A stretch of DNA of 7,766 nucleotides from Candidatus Peregrinibacteria bacterium CG_4_10_14_0_2_um_filter_43_11. GTDB lineage: Bacteria > Patescibacteriota > Gracilibacteria > UM-FILTER-43-11. How positions within the stretch are numbered: the stretch's first letter is position 1; each line of letters starts with the position of its first letter. The DNA lies in contig PFOK01000146.1 in assembly GCA_002792495.1 (NCBI GenBank), forward strand, positions 1-7,766, written 5' to 3'. Below the pieces are notes generated by a model. That model had not been told where the DNA came from and searched no databases. It worked only from the letters and a program-made list of their open reading frames with translations. Shown one piece after another: positions 6,541-7,766 of this stretch. The position numbers and the translations under genes are program-made.

Positions 6541-7497
6541 ATGACATCTAAATTTACCAGCGCGATCATTGAAGAGCGATTCATTGAAGGAAGATATCCG
6601 CCAGACCCTTTGCGCGAACGGTTATTTGAAGTGATTGCGGAACGAGACAAAATCCGTTTGGTTTTGGATCCTTCCCAAGGATCCGAAGGCCACTGCTATT
6701 TGACCGATTCGTCCAGCGTCAAGCAAAGTGTTCAAAACAACATCCGTGAACCTTATCGCAAAGATCGCCCTCTTTCCGGAAGGGATAGCTATGAATCAGA
6801 ATGGGACATAAGGCCGGGATCACTCCCTCTTATTTTAGACGCGTATCGTCGATTTGCCAAAAAAGAGGAATTATCCGTTCTGGATACGGGTTGCGGACAC
6901 GGACAGCCTTTGGCAACATTATTCAGGCAATGCCCCTGGATAGACCAAAAACACTCTGCAGGATTGACCCTACCGAACCTCCGAGAGGATTCAAAGAAAA
7001 GTCTAACACCAGATACCGTTGATCCGGATGCCGCGGAAAATATTATTTTCGCCAATTTCGCGCATCTGACCGCGAGACCGGAACAACGTTTTGATGTCTC
7101 TCTGGATATTTTTGGCGTGGCATATTATCACCCCATGAATCGTGATTACGGAATGAACACAGATACCGGAAAATCAGTTGTAGTGGAGTATGATGATTGT
7201 TTTGGAATATTGCAGCGACTAAACTGTATCAAAATAGGCGGATTACTTTGGGGGAATAGGACTCATCCAAAAAATCACGTTATTAAAGTTTTACTGAAAT
7301 GGGGAATTCTAACCCCCTTCAAAGAGGCTTACAAATATTCTCTCGCCCCTTCCCCGGAAGATGCCATACAGCCTTTCATCCTCCTCCGTCGTCCCACCCT
7401 AGAAGAAATTCAGAAATTATTGGGAATTATAAACGATTTTTATTACACAGACAGTATCCTACGTCCCATGAAGTGGGAAGAGCAGAACCAATTATAG
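6541..7497 (+). CDS. Class I SAM-dependent methyltransferase, substrate unknown
   Basis: The 318-residue protein has a Rossmann-type methyltransferase core. Motif I, LSVLDTGCGHGQPL (111-124), carries the D-x-G-x-G-x-G SAM-binding loop. AGLTLPN (140-146) fits the end of strand 2, where many of these enzymes have a G-I-T/D-L-S-like turn. FDVSLDIFGVAYYHP (184-198) fits the strand 4 / motif IV region, and KIGGLLWGN (231-239) resembles the K-x-G-G turn before strand 5. The N-terminal ~105 residues and the C-terminal ~75 are not recognised and may determine the substrate. I chose the ATG at 6541 over the in-frame TTG at 6532 because the promoter places the transcript start close to 6527. The gene is divergent from the FecR-domain gene and has no Shine-Dalgarno sequence. 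No restriction enzyme, glycosyltransferase or other pathway partner is visible, so small-molecule, lipid, sugar and macromolecule substrates all remain possible. Confidence 0.8.
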   Translation: MTSKFTSAIIEERFIEGRYPPDPLRERLFEVIAERDKIRLVLDPSQGSEGHCYLTDSSSVKQSVQNNIREPYRKDRPLSGRDSYESEWDIRPGSLPLILDAYRRFAKKEELSVLDTGCGHGQPLATLFRQCPWIDQKHSAGLTLPNLREDSKKSLTPDTVDPDAAENIIFANFAHLTARPEQRFDVSLDIFGVAYYHPMNRDYGMNTDTGKSVVVEYDDCFGILQRLNCIKIGGLLWGNRTHPKNHVIKVLLKWGILTPFKEAYKYSLAPSPEDAIQPFILLRRPTLEEIQKLLGIINDFYYTDSILRPMKWEEQNQL

Positions 7498-7516
7498 TAA
7501 AGATCCTTACGCCCCC

Positions 7517-7577
7517 TAAGACCCTTGACATATAAGAATGTTTATGCAAGCATAAGGAAAGTGAAGCATCGGTCTTA
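7517..7577 (+). other. Nested inverted repeats in the gap after the methyltransferase gene
   Basis: TAAGACC (7517-7523) and GGTCTTA (7571-7577) are perfect 7-base complements. They enclose a second inverted repeat, TTATGC (7542-7547) with GCATAA (7550-7555). CCTT (7523-7526) and AAGG (7554-7557) could pair between them. The rest of the gap (7578-7668) is AT-rich, with a T run at 7605-7610 that follows only a 4-bp hairpin (TTTC/GAAA, 7589-7600). This may be the 3' end of the methyltransferase message or a small structured RNA. No clear terminator can be called. Confidence 0.3.
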
Positions 7578-7668
7578 ACAATAAGCTATTTCTTGAGAAA
7601 GGTCTTTTTTATGGTAAGCAAAAACCTTAAAAAACAGCTTCAAATGAACGAAAAAATATCATTTTAGA

Positions 7669-7697
7669 TTGACATCTTATATAAAAAATTATATAAT
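7669..7697 (+). promoter_or_regulatory. Perfect-consensus sigma70 promoter
   Basis: TTGACA (7669-7674) and TATAAT (7692-7697) match both consensus hexamers exactly and are separated by the optimal 17 nt. The spacer is almost entirely A and T. Transcription should start near 7704, about 13 nt before the ATG at 7717. This is the strongest promoter in the window and implies high, possibly repressor-controlled, expression of the gene at the right edge. Confidence 0.88.
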
Positions 7698-7716
7698 AAC
7701 TTAACAAAACATCACC

Positions 7717-7766
7717 ATGACCAAAGATCTAATACCATCGAGAGATAACGAAGCGGAAAACCTTGA
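7717..7766 (+). CDS. 5' end of an unknown gene, cut by the window edge
   Basis: An ATG at 7717 opens a frame with no stop through the end of the window: 16 complete codons reading MTKDLIPSRDNEAENL. It lies 19 nt after a perfect-consensus -10 box, which is the main reason to believe it. There is no Shine-Dalgarno sequence (the leader is A- and C-rich: AACAAAACATCACC), in line with the other starts in this window. The visible residues are charged, with no signal peptide or membrane segment, so the product probably begins in the cytoplasm. The family cannot be recognised from this much sequence. Confidence 0.6.
   Translation, partial: MTKDLIPSRDNEAENL

Noticed and set aside
7525..7530. TTGACA as a -35 box for a promoter within the gap after the methyltransferase gene
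   Set aside because: No acceptable -10 hexamer lies 16-18 nt downstream; the sequence there is AAGCAT-like and forms one arm of an inverted repeat.
1..7766. Alternative genetic code with UGA read as glycine (as in Gracilibacteria/Absconditabacteria)
   Set aside because: Four long genes contain no in-frame UGA, and the FecR-domain gene terminates with UGA, which points to the standard bacterial code.
1..7766. CRISPR array, insertion sequence, prophage or toxin-antitoxin module
   Set aside because: I saw no regularly spaced direct repeats, transposase or integrase motifs, terminal inverted repeats with target duplications, or paired small toxin/antitoxin genes on either strand.

Overview
This 7.8 kb window is compact, AT-leaning bacterial DNA in the standard genetic code. 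All four complete reading frames run full length with no in-frame UGA, and the FecR-like gene ends in UGA. Two housekeeping proteins are clear, SecF and GyrB, together with a tRNA-Arg(UCG) gene that encodes its own CCA. The other genes are a large cysteine-free membrane-anchored FecR-domain protein, an orphan class I methyltransferase and the first 16 codons of an unknown gene. Small size, poor functional context, secF split from secD and absence of Shine-Dalgarno (SD) sequences would fit a Patescibacteria/CPR-type genome, perhaps Peregrinibacteria-like. That placement is an inference; nothing in the window proves it.

Layout. Positions 1-6398 are read on the minus strand, in the order FecR-domain gene (6398-3561), gyrB (3293-1233), secF (1207-293), tRNA-Arg (152-77), intrinsic terminator (77-41). 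gyrB and secF are 25 nt apart and look co-transcribed. A 10-bp perfect hairpin and a separate candidate promoter lie between the FecR gene and gyrB, so these are probably different transcription units. The tRNA is followed at once by a good terminator. At 6399-6540 the direction changes: back-to-back promoters drive the FecR gene leftward and the methyltransferase gene rightward. After the methyltransferase comes a 219-base gap with inverted repeats, ending in a perfect-consensus sigma70-type promoter. That promoter drives a gene that runs off the right edge.

How the parts relate. secF (protein export) and gyrB (DNA supercoiling) share a transcript by position only; they share no pathway. The FecR-like protein has one membrane anchor, a FecR fold and a long extracytoplasmic part, and would itself depend on Sec export. 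No sigma factor or TonB receptor that would make it a classical FecR regulator is visible here.

The most coherent unexpected signal is in translation initiation. None of the preferred starts has a recognisable SD sequence. The three best promoters each place their -10 box 18-20 nt from the ATG, which implies leaders of roughly 11-14 nt. The one strong GGAGG in the window lies upstream of gyrB but in the wrong place for gyrB. I found no CRISPR array, insertion sequence, phage module or recognisable defence system.
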